Shown in pieces: positions 25,399-33,466 of a stretch of 64,000 nt of DNA; the first letter of the stretch is position 1, and every line of letters begins with the position of its first letter. Origin of the DNA: Flavobacteriaceae bacterium (lineage in GTDB: Bacteria; Bacteroidota; Bacteroidia; Flavobacteriales; Weeksellaceae). Made by a program: the position numbers and the translations under genes. The stretch is from positions 270,307-334,306 of the forward strand of contig PTET01000001.1 in NCBI GenBank assembly GCA_004359435.1, in the 5' to 3' direction. The notes under the pieces were generated by a model, which worked only from the letters and a program-made list of their open reading frames with translations, did not search any database and was not told the origin of the DNA.

Positions 25399-26196
25399 TT
25401 ATTTGTAGAATTTAAGTGGCTCTACTAAATTTTTGTATTCTTCCAAATCTGCTTTGAGCGAACCTACCAAAATATCTGCTTTCACCTGAATGGGCACCAA
25501 ATTGCTGTCTTCACTAACATAAATGGTTAAACTCTCTTTCTCTTTGAAAATTCTCCCTGCTTGTACAAGTGGTTTGAGGGCAATGCATTTGATTTTTCCA
25601 AATTTGGTTTCTTTTACAACCCCTTTGGCTGTAATTTTCACTTTGAAGGGGTAAATTTCTTCGTCTAAGAAAATATCCATATCAACAGAATCCCCGACTT
25701 TCTTTTTGGAAAAGTCTTGGTTTCTAAGGTAGTAAAGAGATGAAAGCATGTCTTGAATCTTTGCATGCACTTTGTAACTTTTATTGGTTCCGTTTTTTTT
25801 GTCACTTACCGTAGCGCTATTTTTGGCATGGTTAAAATAGGTTACTTGGTTTTTGGTGTAACCTCCTTCATTGATGTTTCTAACGCTTTTAGAAGGAATC
25901 CCCGTGGCTTTGTTGATATAGCTTTCGTAGTGATCTTCTACCTTGAAGAAAGAACTAACTACACCGGTGCTGTATCCATATCCTTTGATGTAATGATGAG
26001 GCTCATTGTTATACTTGGCATCGTACACCGTTAAGGTGGCGAAACCAGCATTCATACTCCCGTAATGAAAGCGGTATTTTAAGAATTCACCTGCTTTATA
26101 TCCAAAGGTAGTTTGCTGAGTGTTTATTGAATGTTGTTCAAAAGAGCTAAGTAAGAACAAAGCAAAAACAAAAAGTAGGCTTAAAGAATGTTTCAT
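25399..26196 (-). CDS. DUF3108 periplasmic protein
   Basis: A 265-residue exported protein. The signal peptide is HSLSLLFVFALFLLSSFEQ. The mature part matches DUF3108, a beta-rich family distantly like lipoprotein carriers: GEFLKYRFHYGSMNAGFATL at its start, a central LSSLYYLRNQDFSKKKVGDS block, and IYVSEDSNLVPIQVKADILV at the end. Function is unknown. It precedes DUF4139 on the same strand by 36 bp, so the two may be co-transcribed. Confidence 0.82.
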   Translation of the reverse strand: MKHSLSLLFVFALFLLSSFEQHSINTQQTTFGYKAGEFLKYRFHYGSMNAGFATLTVYDAKYNNEPHHYIKGYGYSTGVVSSFFKVEDHYESYINKATGIPSKSVRNINEGGYTKNQVTYFNHAKNSATVSDKKNGTNKSYKVHAKIQDMLSSLYYLRNQDFSKKKVGDSVDMDIFLDEEIYPFKVKITAKGVVKETKFGKIKCIALKPLVQAGRIFKEKESLTIYVSEDSNLVPIQVKADILVGSLKADLEEYKNLVEPLKFYK

Positions 26197-26264
26197 AAAT
26201 TTGGTTTTATTCTCTTGGAGAATGCTTTAGATAAGATAGTACAAAATATTTGCCAAAAAAATAT

Positions 26265-26912
26265 TTAGACTGAAATATTTGTGTTTTTTAATAGGCTCAA
26301 GAATTTTTCTCTAGGTATTTCTTTGGCGCCAATTCTTTCCAAATGAGGGTTGTAAACTTGACAATCGATAAGTGTATATAGGTTTTGGTTACAAAGATGC
26401 CAAAGGGCTATTTTAGAAGTGTTTTTTTCTATACTAAACATGCTTTCACCACAAAAAATTGAACCGACCTCAACTCCATAAAGGCCTCCAACCAGTTCTT
26501 GTTTTTGGTTCCAAACCTCAAAACTATGGGCCCATTGGTGTCTATGAAGTTCAAGATAGGCTTCGATTATTTCAGAGCCAATCCAAGTTCCATGGCCGTC
26601 TTTTCTTTTTGCATTTTTACAGGCCAAAACAACTTCTTTAAAGCAGAGATCTTGAGTTACTTTGTATTTGTTTTGAGAGATTAGTCGCTTGGTATCTTTG
26701 TCTAATTTTAAATCACTTGGGTTTAGCACCATTCTGTTTTCTGGACTAAACCAAGCGATAATTTCCCCAGGATTATACCAAGGGAAAATACCACTTTTGT
26801 AGGCTAATTTCAGTCTTTCTACCTTTAAATCTCCTCCCAAGGCCAGGATTCCATCAGAATTGCTTAGGGAAGGATCTGGAAATTCTAGCTTGTTTGGATT
26901 TAAAAGTACCAA
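26265..26912 (-). CDS. aat: Leucyl/phenylalanyl-tRNA-protein transferase
   Basis: A 215-residue N-end-rule enzyme that adds Leu or Phe to proteins beginning with Lys or Arg. The N-terminal FPDPSLSNSDGILALGGDL, the FPWYNPGEIIAWFSPENR block and VGGLYGVEVGSIFCGESMFS (about residues 140-160) are all family hallmarks. Length is normal. It lies 12 bp after the DUF3127 gene on the same strand and is likely in the same transcript. Confidence 0.93.
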   Translation of the reverse strand: MVLLNPNKLEFPDPSLSNSDGILALGGDLKVERLKLAYKSGIFPWYNPGEIIAWFSPENRMVLNPSDLKLDKDTKRLISQNKYKVTQDLCFKEVVLACKNAKRKDGHGTWIGSEIIEAYLELHRHQWAHSFEVWNQKQELVGGLYGVEVGSIFCGESMFSIEKNTSKIALWHLCNQNLYTLIDCQVYNPHLERIGAKEIPREKFLSLLKNTNISV

Positions 26913-26924
26913 AACCTAGATTGA

Positions 26925-27296
26925 TTAGAATGGAAGATCGTCGCTTGGGTCTTCTTCCCCTGGATCTGCTGATAAATTTTGTGGCGCACCAGTAGGCATC
27001 GGAGCATCGGGTGCAGATGATTGGGCAGCATTTTCTATTCTCCAACCTACAATGCTGTTGAAGTATTTGGCCACGCCCTCTGGATTAATCCATTCTCTTC
27101 CTCTAATGTTGATGGAGATTTTCACGTTCTGATCCTCAGCGTAATTGTTTAATAAATCCACTTTGTCTTGGGTAAATTCTACCAAGATTTGTTGAGGATA
27201 TTGCTCTTGGGTCATCAGTACCACTTCTCTTTTTCTAAACCCACTTGGGAAAGTTTGGGCGTCGAAGATTTTCTTAATTCGTCCTGTTAATTCCAT
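26925..27296 (-). CDS. DUF3127 OB-fold protein with SSB-like acidic tip
   Basis: A 123-residue protein of the Bacteroidota family DUF3127. MELTGRIKKIFDAQTF starts an OB-like barrel, and VKISINIRGREWINPEGVAKYF is the family core. An alanine/proline-rich linker (about residues 90-110) leads to GEEDPSDDLPF. This tail closely imitates the DDDIPF tip of single-stranded DNA-binding proteins, which recruits repair and replication partners. The likely role is nucleic-acid binding. It is the first gene before aat, with a -7-like box just upstream. Confidence 0.88.
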   Translation of the reverse strand: MELTGRIKKIFDAQTFPSGFRKREVVLMTQEQYPQQILVEFTQDKVDLLNNYAEDQNVKISINIRGREWINPEGVAKYFNSIVGWRIENAAQSSAPDAPMPTGAPQNLSADPGEEDPSDDLPF

Positions 27297-27317
27297 GTCT
27301 TAAGTATTTTGTACAAA

Positions 27318-27325
27318 CAAAGATA
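27318..27325 (-). promoter_or_regulatory. TAnnTTTG -7 box before DUF3127
   Basis: On the minus strand TATCTTTG matches the Bacteroidota -7 box, 21 bases before the ATG at 27296. No -33 TTG is evident at normal spacing. Confidence 0.45.
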
Positions 27326-27380
27326 CAAATAGAGTACTAATTTTGATGAGAATTATTTTTTTTCTAAATCTAAATTCACT

Positions 27381-27388
27381 TATATTTG
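27381..27388 (+). promoter_or_regulatory. TAnnTTTG -7 box before tRNA-Leu
   Basis: TATATTTG followed by CA is a perfect -7 box ending 12 bases before the first base of the tRNA, so transcription would start only a few bases before the mature 5' end. Confidence 0.6.
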
Positions 27389-27400
27389 CAATCTCTTTAA

Positions 27401-27482
27401 GCGGATGTGGTGGAATTGGTAGACACGCTAGACTTAGGATCTAGTGCCGCGAGGTGTGAGAGTTCGAGTCTCTCCATCCGTA
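27401..27482 (+). tRNA. tRNA-Leu, anticodon UAG
   Basis: An 82-base type II tRNA. The acceptor stem pairs GCGGATG with CATCCGT (one G-U). The anticodon arm CTAGA-CTTAGGA-TCTAG gives anticodon TAG, reading CUA codons. A variable arm (TGCCGCGAGGTGT region) of leucine type and a T-arm with GTTCGAG follow. The discriminator is A, as leucine tRNAs require, and the CCA end is not encoded. It is a single-gene transcript between its own promoter box and terminator. Confidence 0.95.
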
Positions 27483-27484
27483 CT

Positions 27485-27519
27485 AAAAAAGACCTTAGAA
27501 ATTCTAAGGTCTTTTTTTT
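27485..27519. terminator. Bidirectional terminator tRNA-Leu / wzc
   Basis: Perfect arms AAAAAGACCTTAGAA and TTCTAAGGTCTTTTT with a minimal loop and a long T-run. It ends the tRNA transcript and, read on the other strand, the polysaccharide operon whose last gene stops at 27530. Confidence 0.95.
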
Positions 27520-27529
27520 GGTGTCTATT

Positions 27530-29872
27530 TTAGGAGTTTTTCACAAAGGGTTTCTTCCACCAAGGCACTTCTTTGGTTTGACCATAGCCATATCCGTACC
27601 CATATCCGTATCCTTTGGTAGTATCAACCGCGTTTAGCACAATACCTAGGGCCGTTTCTTTTTTGAGTTTGTCTCTAAAGTCGTGAAGATTTAGGCTGAA
27701 GCTCTTTTCGGTGTATTCCGATCGAACGGTGTATAAAATCGCATCCGCGAATTGGGTAATCAAACTGGTATCAACCACAGGAGCAGTTGGTGCAGTATCT
27801 ACAACAATGATATCATAATTCATTGATTCTATCTCCTTAAAAAACTCCTCAACTCTTGGGTGAAGCAAAAGTTCTGCAGGGTTGGGCGGAATTGGTCCTG
27901 AAACAATAGCGTCTAAGCCAAAGTTTCCAATGTTTTTCTGGGTAATTTTCTCTAGCGTTAAATCTGAATCTAAAACATAATTGACAAATCCGAAATCGCT
28001 TTTGATGTCAAAATTTTCTCCCACTTTAGGGTTTCGAATGTCCAGCCCAATATATAGTACTTTTTTCTCTGTAATGGCGTAGGCCATCGCTAGGTTCGAG
28101 GAGACAAAAGATTTCCCTTCTTTGGGAATGGTTGAGGTGACAAAAACCACCGGAGTATGATCGGGTTTTAATGACTGTAGAACCAGATCGACACTGCTTC
28201 GAAGAATTCTAAAGGATTCAGCTTCAGAAGCTACCGAAGATTTGTTCACCACGATATTTTCTCCTGTCGAATTTTTCACAATGGAAGCGTAAACTGGGGT
28301 TGAAGTCAGCTTTTCGATGGATTTTTTGTGATGCACCTTGGTATCCATCAGTTCTTTGAGGTAAACCAGTAAAAAGGGAACCAGAAGACCAAGTAGCAAT
28401 GCGCTAAGCAAGATGATCGATTTTTTCGGCGCTATGGGTTCTTCTAGTGCATAGGGAGCATCGATTACTTTGGCTTGTGGCTCTGTGATGGCCTGAGAAA
28501 CTCCGTTTTCTTCGCGTTTGGTAAGCAAAAACAGGTAAAGATTTTCTTTAATTTCTCTCTGTCTTTGGATATTTCTAAAAATTCTTTCTTGTTTGGGAAT
28601 AGAAGCAATTTTTCCGTTGACAATTTCTTCTTCACCCTTTAAGGTATTTAGATTGATCTGTTCTGCATTTTTTTGTTTTTGGAGACTCTGAGAAATGGTG
28701 CTTTTTAGATCTGCAAGTTGTCTGTCCAGCTCTGCTACCACCGGGTTGATGTGGGAAGATGAACTCAAAAGCCTGTTTCGCTCAAGGAATGTTTCGTTGT
28801 AAGTAGCAATCATAGAAGCTAATCCAGGATCGGTAAGGCCAATGTTGGAAGGAATAAGTACATCGTTTCCACTGGAAGAAATATAGTTTAGAAGAGTTTG
28901 CATCACCTCCAAACGGGTTTCACTCTCCAGGGACTTTTTCCTGAACTCATTAGAGTTTTCTAAGAAAATGCCTGCTTCAGACTGAATATCGGTCAGATTG
29001 TTGTTGGTTTTAAAATCTTCGGCTTCTTTTTCAATTACACCAAGATCGGCAGTAAGAAGTTCGATTCTTTCGTTTAAGAATTTTTCGGTGGCATTGTTCA
29101 CCAGAGATTTGTCCTCGATGGATTCTTGGTTGTATTTTTCGATGAGTTTGTCTAGAAAACTCACCAATTTTTCTTTGTTCTCCCCTTTTATGGAAAGACT
29201 AATGATATTTCCCTTTTCGTTTAGAACAGTCGCAACCAGACTGCTTTTTGCGCTTTTTTGGTCAAAGGAATTGAGGTTTATTGAATAAGACGCATCCTCA
29301 AGTAAACCTTTTTTAGAAACAATCAGGGTTCCGATCTCTGGAAAAGTAAAGGGTTTTCCAAAATTGGCTGTTTGGCTATGATCTTCATTGGAAATTTCAA
29401 ATTTTTGGCCGTCAATTTTTTCAAGAATCAGACTTTCTTTAGTCTTTTTGTCTTGATTTTCTTTTAAAATCTCAATTTGAATAGGGGAAGGAAAGATCTC
29501 CGTTTTTTTGATGTTCCCTTGGACAGCATATTGGTGTTGAAAATCATTTTTAGAAATCACCCTTTCTAAAAGAGATTTCGATTGTATAATCTCTATTTCG
29601 TCGATCAAATTGGCACTAGCGCCTCCCGTTAAAAGTCCCATGTCTTCAAACTGGCTAGTTAGCGCGCTGGCACCACCTTCTTCTTTGTTTTTAATGAGTA
29701 AACTTGCATTAGCCTGATACATAGGCGAAGCATAACGCAAATACACAAAAGCCAATGCAAGAGATACAAGGGCTCCAAACACAAACCATGGCCAAGACCT
29801 AAGGTAAGGTGCTATGAGTTCTTTTAAATCTATTTCTTCCTCTATATTTTCCGGGTAGGAGGTATTTTCCAT
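27530..29872 (-). CDS. Wzc-like BY-kinase / polysaccharide co-polymerase
   Basis: A 780-residue inner-membrane protein controlling chain length and export of the surface polysaccharide. A Wzz domain with a first membrane helix (about residues 31-50) is followed by a long periplasmic coiled-coil region and a second helix (about 485-510). The cytoplasmic tyrosine kinase domain has Walker A VTSTIPKEGKSF, Walker A' YIGLDIRNP and Walker B IIVVDTAP. The C-terminal tail carries an alternating Gly-Tyr run (five GY pairs) as the autophosphorylation cluster, then basic and tryptophan residues. It is the last gene of the locus, 4 bp after the Wza-like gene, its usual partner. Confidence 0.92.
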   Translation of the reverse strand: MENTSYPENIEEEIDLKELIAPYLRSWPWFVFGALVSLALAFVYLRYASPMYQANASLLIKNKEEGGASALTSQFEDMGLLTGGASANLIDEIEIIQSKSLLERVISKNDFQHQYAVQGNIKKTEIFPSPIQIEILKENQDKKTKESLILEKIDGQKFEISNEDHSQTANFGKPFTFPEIGTLIVSKKGLLEDASYSINLNSFDQKSAKSSLVATVLNEKGNIISLSIKGENKEKLVSFLDKLIEKYNQESIEDKSLVNNATEKFLNERIELLTADLGVIEKEAEDFKTNNNLTDIQSEAGIFLENSNEFRKKSLESETRLEVMQTLLNYISSSGNDVLIPSNIGLTDPGLASMIATYNETFLERNRLLSSSSHINPVVAELDRQLADLKSTISQSLQKQKNAEQINLNTLKGEEEIVNGKIASIPKQERIFRNIQRQREIKENLYLFLLTKREENGVSQAITEPQAKVIDAPYALEEPIAPKKSIILLSALLLGLLVPFLLVYLKELMDTKVHHKKSIEKLTSTPVYASIVKNSTGENIVVNKSSVASEAESFRILRSSVDLVLQSLKPDHTPVVFVTSTIPKEGKSFVSSNLAMAYAITEKKVLYIGLDIRNPKVGENFDIKSDFGFVNYVLDSDLTLEKITQKNIGNFGLDAIVSGPIPPNPAELLLHPRVEEFFKEIESMNYDIIVVDTAPTAPVVDTSLITQFADAILYTVRSEYTEKSFSLNLHDFRDKLKKETALGIVLNAVDTTKGYGYGYGYGYGQTKEVPWWKKPFVKNS
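27581..27613 (-). repeat. Gly-Tyr coding repeat at the wzc 3' end
   Basis: A short tandem array of GGATAC/GGATAT-type hexamers in a 12-base supra-repeat, coding GYGYGYGYGYG near residue 760 of the Wzc-like kinase. Its tyrosines are the likely autophosphorylation sites. Hexamer slippage would change the tyrosine number without breaking the frame. Confidence 0.7.
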
Positions 29873-29875
29873 TTT

Positions 29876-30652
29876 CTAGTTAAATAATATTGAAATAAGG
29901 GTAATTACGATTGAAGATACAGAAATTGCTACAGCCACAAAGGGGCCATATTTCGCATTTTGAGCGCGTACTTCATTGGGTTCTACGTACAAAACATCAT
30001 TTTGTTTTAAGTAGTAGTATTCAGAAGAAATGACATCAGAAGAGGTTAGATCTATCCTTTGGGTAATTCTTTGCCCATTTTCTTCTCGAATCAGCATGAT
30101 TCCATCTCTTTTTCCTTGAATGGTTAAATCTCCTGCCAGTCCAATTGCCTCTAAGATGCTTATCTTTTCATCTTCTACATCGTAGGTCCCAGGTTTGTTT
30201 ACTTCTCCTAGTATGGTTATTTTGTAATTGACAATGTTGATATTAACAATAGGGGTTTTAAGGTAGGGTTGTAATTTTTGAACGAGTTCAGAAGTAAGTT
30301 GACTTTTGGTCATTCCTTTGATGTAAAGTCTACCTAAAACAGGAAAATTGATATACCCTAGCTCGTCCACTTTGTAGGGGCTATTGGTGAGTGTACCTAC
30401 GCCATTTTGATTACTCGATGGATTGGTGACAATTGAATTAAAAGGTCTTGCGGTTTCAGGATTTATATTCGAAACAGAAATGGTGAGTAAATCCCCAGAT
30501 TGAATCTGAGGGTTGTTGGCTGATTTTTGGATGGCACTTACCTCTTCTTCTATGTCTTGAAAGTACACTACTTTTTTAGAAGAAGTACAGCTGGAAATCA
30601 AGAGATTCATCAAAAGCAGTAGTGTAAATGTATATCGGGGCATTGTTTTCAT
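29876..30652 (-). CDS. Wza-like polysaccharide export lipoprotein
   Basis: A 258-residue outer-membrane export protein. The signal peptide ends in a lipobox with cysteine 22 (LLISSC). The polysaccharide export motif region follows (IQSGDLLTISVSN), then an SLBB-type domain (VNINIVNYKITILGEVNKPG). Unusually for proteobacterial Wza but common in Bacteroidota, a hydrophobic helix closes the protein (VAVAISVSSIVITLISILF). It lies between the PglF-like gene (8 bp) and wzc (3 bp), so it is translated with them. Confidence 0.9.
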   Translation of the reverse strand: MKTMPRYTFTLLLLMNLLISSCTSSKKVVYFQDIEEEVSAIQKSANNPQIQSGDLLTISVSNINPETARPFNSIVTNPSSNQNGVGTLTNSPYKVDELGYINFPVLGRLYIKGMTKSQLTSELVQKLQPYLKTPIVNINIVNYKITILGEVNKPGTYDVEDEKISILEAIGLAGDLTIQGKRDGIMLIREENGQRITQRIDLTSSDVISSEYYYLKQNDVLYVEPNEVRAQNAKYGPFVAVAISVSSIVITLISILFN

Positions 30653-30660
30653 GAATAATT

Positions 30661-32604
30661 TTAAGATAGGTCTAAAGTCTGGTAATCTGAGTTCATGCTT
30701 TTGAACTCTGGAACAATTTTTTTAAGTTCAACCACCACCTGGGTTGAATCTGCATGGGTAGAAGATTCTATTAGCGCATCAATTTGAATGGATAAATCGT
30801 TGTATTCTATCGCTTCTTCTTGGCTAATGAGAATTTTTTTGTGGTGGGTGGGAAGCGTTTTGGCGCTCTGGGTTAAAAGTTCTTCGTATAGTTTTTCCCC
30901 GGGTCTAAGACCAATTTCTTTGATTTTGATGTCTTTTTCAGGAATAAAACCAGAGAGCCTAATCATCTTTTTGGCTAGGTCGATGATTTTGATCTCTTCT
31001 CCCATGTCAAAAATGAAAATTTCCCCTCCTTTTCCCATGGTTCCAGCCTCAAGAACAAGCCCGCAAGCCTCTGGAATGGTCATAAAGTATCGAACCACCT
31101 CTCTATGGGTAATGGTTACAGGACCTCCTTTGGCAATTTGCTCCTTGAATAAAGGAACCACCGAGCCGTTAGAGCCAAGGACATTCCCAAATCTTGTGAT
31201 GATGAATTGGGTTTTGTTTTCAGGTTTATTTTGGAGAGATTGCACCAACATTTCTGCCACTCTTTTGCTGGCACCCATCACATTGCTAGGGTTTACTGCC
31301 TTGTCCGTGGAAATCATCACAAATTTTTGTGTTTGGTATTTTTGGGCGCACTGGGCAATGATTTTGGTTCCAAGTACATTGGTGAGAATTGCTTGGCAGG
31401 GATTTTTTTCCATCAGTGGAACATGCTTGTAGGCTGCAGCATGATAAACCAAAGTAGGTTTGTAGTTTTGGAAATGAAGTTCCATTTTTTTGTGGTTTCG
31501 AACGTCATCGATCAGAAATATTTTTTCAACTTCTGGAAAATTATGCTCTAATTCTAGCTGCAACTGATGAAGTGGGGTTTCACCAAAGTCTAAAAAGATT
31601 ACTTTTTTAGGTTTTAAGGTGCAAATTTGTCTTGAAATTTCACTTCCAATAGAACCCGCTGCCCCAGTGATAAGTACTGTACTTTGGCTTACCAAACTGA
31701 TGGTTTCTGGATTGGTGAGTTCGATGACATTTCTTTGCAACAAATCTTCTATCTGGATATTTTTGATTTGGTTAGACAAATCTTTGGGATCCATATTTTG
31801 ATCGATACTGGGAGTGTTAATTACTTCGATATCATTTTGCAAGCAAAGGTCTACTAGTTTAAGTTTTTTCTCCAAATACAGGTTTTCATCTGCCAAAATT
31901 AGGGTTGAAACTTTCCTGTCCTTTAAAAATTGAATCAGGTCGTTGGTGTAATGAATGGTTTTGTTGAAAATCTGTTTTTTTTGGGGTCTTTTTAGCCAAA
32001 CTTCATCTACCAAACGTATAAACCCCATAATCTGGAATCGTTTTGGATTTTCAAGAAGTAGGGCATTGGCTGTAGCAATGGCATTTTGATTTTTCCCTAA
32101 AATAAAAGCCTCTTTTCTATTTCCACCTACCCAAAAAAGATCGAACAACTCTTTATAGAAAAGCCTTGATATAAACATCAGACAAAATAAAAAAAGCGAA
32201 AATATAAGAAGGGCCGTTTCTTGAAATAGATTCGATTTAAATTGAATATGGTAGAGAAAACTAGTCAGTACAAGAAAACAAAAGGTAGTGGAGATGGATG
32301 AAAAAATCTTAAGCGCATCCATTGAGCTGGAGTAACGGATGATTCCAGAATAGGTATTGAAAAAGAAAAAACTCAAGGCATGAACTCCTACAAAAAAAAG
32401 GTATTTGAATGCTTCATGTAGTAGAATCCCAGAAGAAAAAAGAGGCATAATAAGATACTGTGTTAGCCAAACTGAAGCTAAAACAAAAAACAAATCAATA
32501 AGCAGCACCAGCCATCTTGGAGAGTGTCTAAGCTGATTGTTTTCGAGTCTATGTTGCTGATAGACCCGAAGGGTTTCCTTTATTTTAGGTAAAAATTTTA
32601 TCAA
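30661..32604 (-). CDS. Membrane-bound UDP-GlcNAc 4,6-dehydratase (PglF/WbpM/CapD type)
   Basis: A 647-residue protein. Four N-terminal membrane helices (about residues 28-150) and a CoA-binding-like Rossmann domain are followed by the catalytic SDR domain from about residue 305: ITGAAGSIGSEISRQI binds NAD, YHAAAYKHVPLME and STDKAVNPSNVMGASKR contain active-site residues. The family makes UDP-2-acetamido-2,6-dideoxy-4-keto-hexose. An aminotransferase (PglE-like), acetyltransferase (PglD-like) and phospho-sugar transferase (PglC-like) lie upstream, so the route to N,N'-diacetylbacillosamine or QuiNAc4N is the likely use. The catalytic motif uses the Met-variant of the large membrane group, not the soluble CapE form found at 48456. 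Confidence 0.9.
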   Translation of the reverse strand: MIKFLPKIKETLRVYQQHRLENNQLRHSPRWLVLLIDLFFVLASVWLTQYLIMPLFSSGILLHEAFKYLFFVGVHALSFFFFNTYSGIIRYSSSMDALKIFSSISTTFCFLVLTSFLYHIQFKSNLFQETALLIFSLFLFCLMFISRLFYKELFDLFWVGGNRKEAFILGKNQNAIATANALLLENPKRFQIMGFIRLVDEVWLKRPQKKQIFNKTIHYTNDLIQFLKDRKVSTLILADENLYLEKKLKLVDLCLQNDIEVINTPSIDQNMDPKDLSNQIKNIQIEDLLQRNVIELTNPETISLVSQSTVLITGAAGSIGSEISRQICTLKPKKVIFLDFGETPLHQLQLELEHNFPEVEKIFLIDDVRNHKKMELHFQNYKPTLVYHAAAYKHVPLMEKNPCQAILTNVLGTKIIAQCAQKYQTQKFVMISTDKAVNPSNVMGASKRVAEMLVQSLQNKPENKTQFIITRFGNVLGSNGSVVPLFKEQIAKGGPVTITHREVVRYFMTIPEACGLVLEAGTMGKGGEIFIFDMGEEIKIIDLAKKMIRLSGFIPEKDIKIKEIGLRPGEKLYEELLTQSAKTLPTHHKKILISQEEAIEYNDLSIQIDALIESSTHADSTQVVVELKKIVPEFKSMNSDYQTLDLS

Positions 32605-32665
32605 TTTTTCTCAAAATTAGCCAAAGACGAAAGTACAATAATTAAAGCAACTGGGCAACTTAATT

Positions 32666-33433
32666 CTAAAGGCTTAATGCCTTGGCTCTTAGGTAATCTT
32701 CCTGCGTGTCAATTCCAAGGCTAGAATGGGCAGTTTCAATCATCTGGATAGAAATACCAAGGGAGAGGATTCTTAGTTGTTCGAGTTTTTCTGTTTCTTC
32801 CAAATCGGTCGAAGGGGTCTCTGTAAAGGTTTTCAAAACCTCTTTTTGATACCCGTAAATGCCCAAATGTTTGAAAGCAGAAATGTTCTGTGGAATATTC
32901 ATTTCTTTGTCCTTTTCCCATGCATTTTTGAGCGCTTCAAATTCATCTCTGCAAAAGGGAATGGGGCTTCTGGAAAAATACAAGGCTTTCCCATCTTTGT
33001 CTGTAACCACTTTCACGCAGTTTGGACTAAAATATTCTTCTGTTTTTTTTATGGGGGTTTTGGCTGAAACCATACCACTTCCCTGTTTTAGAGCCTCTGC
33101 GATATCTAAAATGAGTTTGGGATCTACAAAAGGCTCGTCTGCTTGTACGTTGACAATGGCATCAAAATCGATTTTTTGGGCAACCTCATAAATTCTGTCA
33201 CTCCCGCTGGGGTGCGTTTTTTTGGTGAGAAAAACCGCTTCTTTGGGAGCAAATTTCAGGGCTTCTTTTTCCAAAATTTCATCATCCACAGCCAAGAAAA
33301 TGTCTTGAATACCAGATTTTTGGCAAGAGAGATAGGTTCTTTCCAGCACAGATTTTCCGCCCAAGTCCAGTAGCAATTTGTTTGGAAGTCTTGTGGAGGC
33401 AAGTCTTGCGGGAATGATGATGGCAATTTTCAT
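32666..33433 (-). CDS. kdsB: 3-deoxy-manno-octulosonate cytidylyltransferase
   Basis: A 255-residue CMP-Kdo synthetase: it activates Kdo with CTP for lipopolysaccharide core assembly. IIPARLASTRLPNKLLLDLG at the start is the CTP-binding signature, VNVQADEPFVDP the metal/sugar block, and YFSRSPIPFCRD and LGIYGYQKEVL complete the pattern. It sits inside the polysaccharide operon between the PglE-like and PglF-like genes. A location in an O-antigen or capsule locus suggests either a shared housekeeping gene or Kdo in the exported glycan. Confidence 0.92.
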   Translation of the reverse strand: MKIAIIIPARLASTRLPNKLLLDLGGKSVLERTYLSCQKSGIQDIFLAVDDEILEKEALKFAPKEAVFLTKKTHPSGSDRIYEVAQKIDFDAIVNVQADEPFVDPKLILDIAEALKQGSGMVSAKTPIKKTEEYFSPNCVKVVTDKDGKALYFSRSPIPFCRDEFEALKNAWEKDKEMNIPQNISAFKHLGIYGYQKEVLKTFTETPSTDLEETEKLEQLRILSLGISIQMIETAHSSLGIDTQEDYLRAKALSL

Positions 33434-33466
33434 TGTTCTAAATTTTTCGTTCTGATTTGTTTGCTC

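Noticed and set aside
27581-27613. CRISPR or minisatellite array
   Set aside because: The repeat is only about 33 bases and wholly coding (Gly-Tyr tail); there are no spacers or cas genes.
27407-27637. Small open frame across the tRNA-Leu gene
   Set aside because: It translates the tRNA itself; the tRNA fold is unmistakable.
30788-31432. Open frame of 214 codons opposite the PglF-like gene
   Set aside because: Composition (Ser/Leu/Trp-rich) and the conserved gene on the other strand mark it as a shadow.
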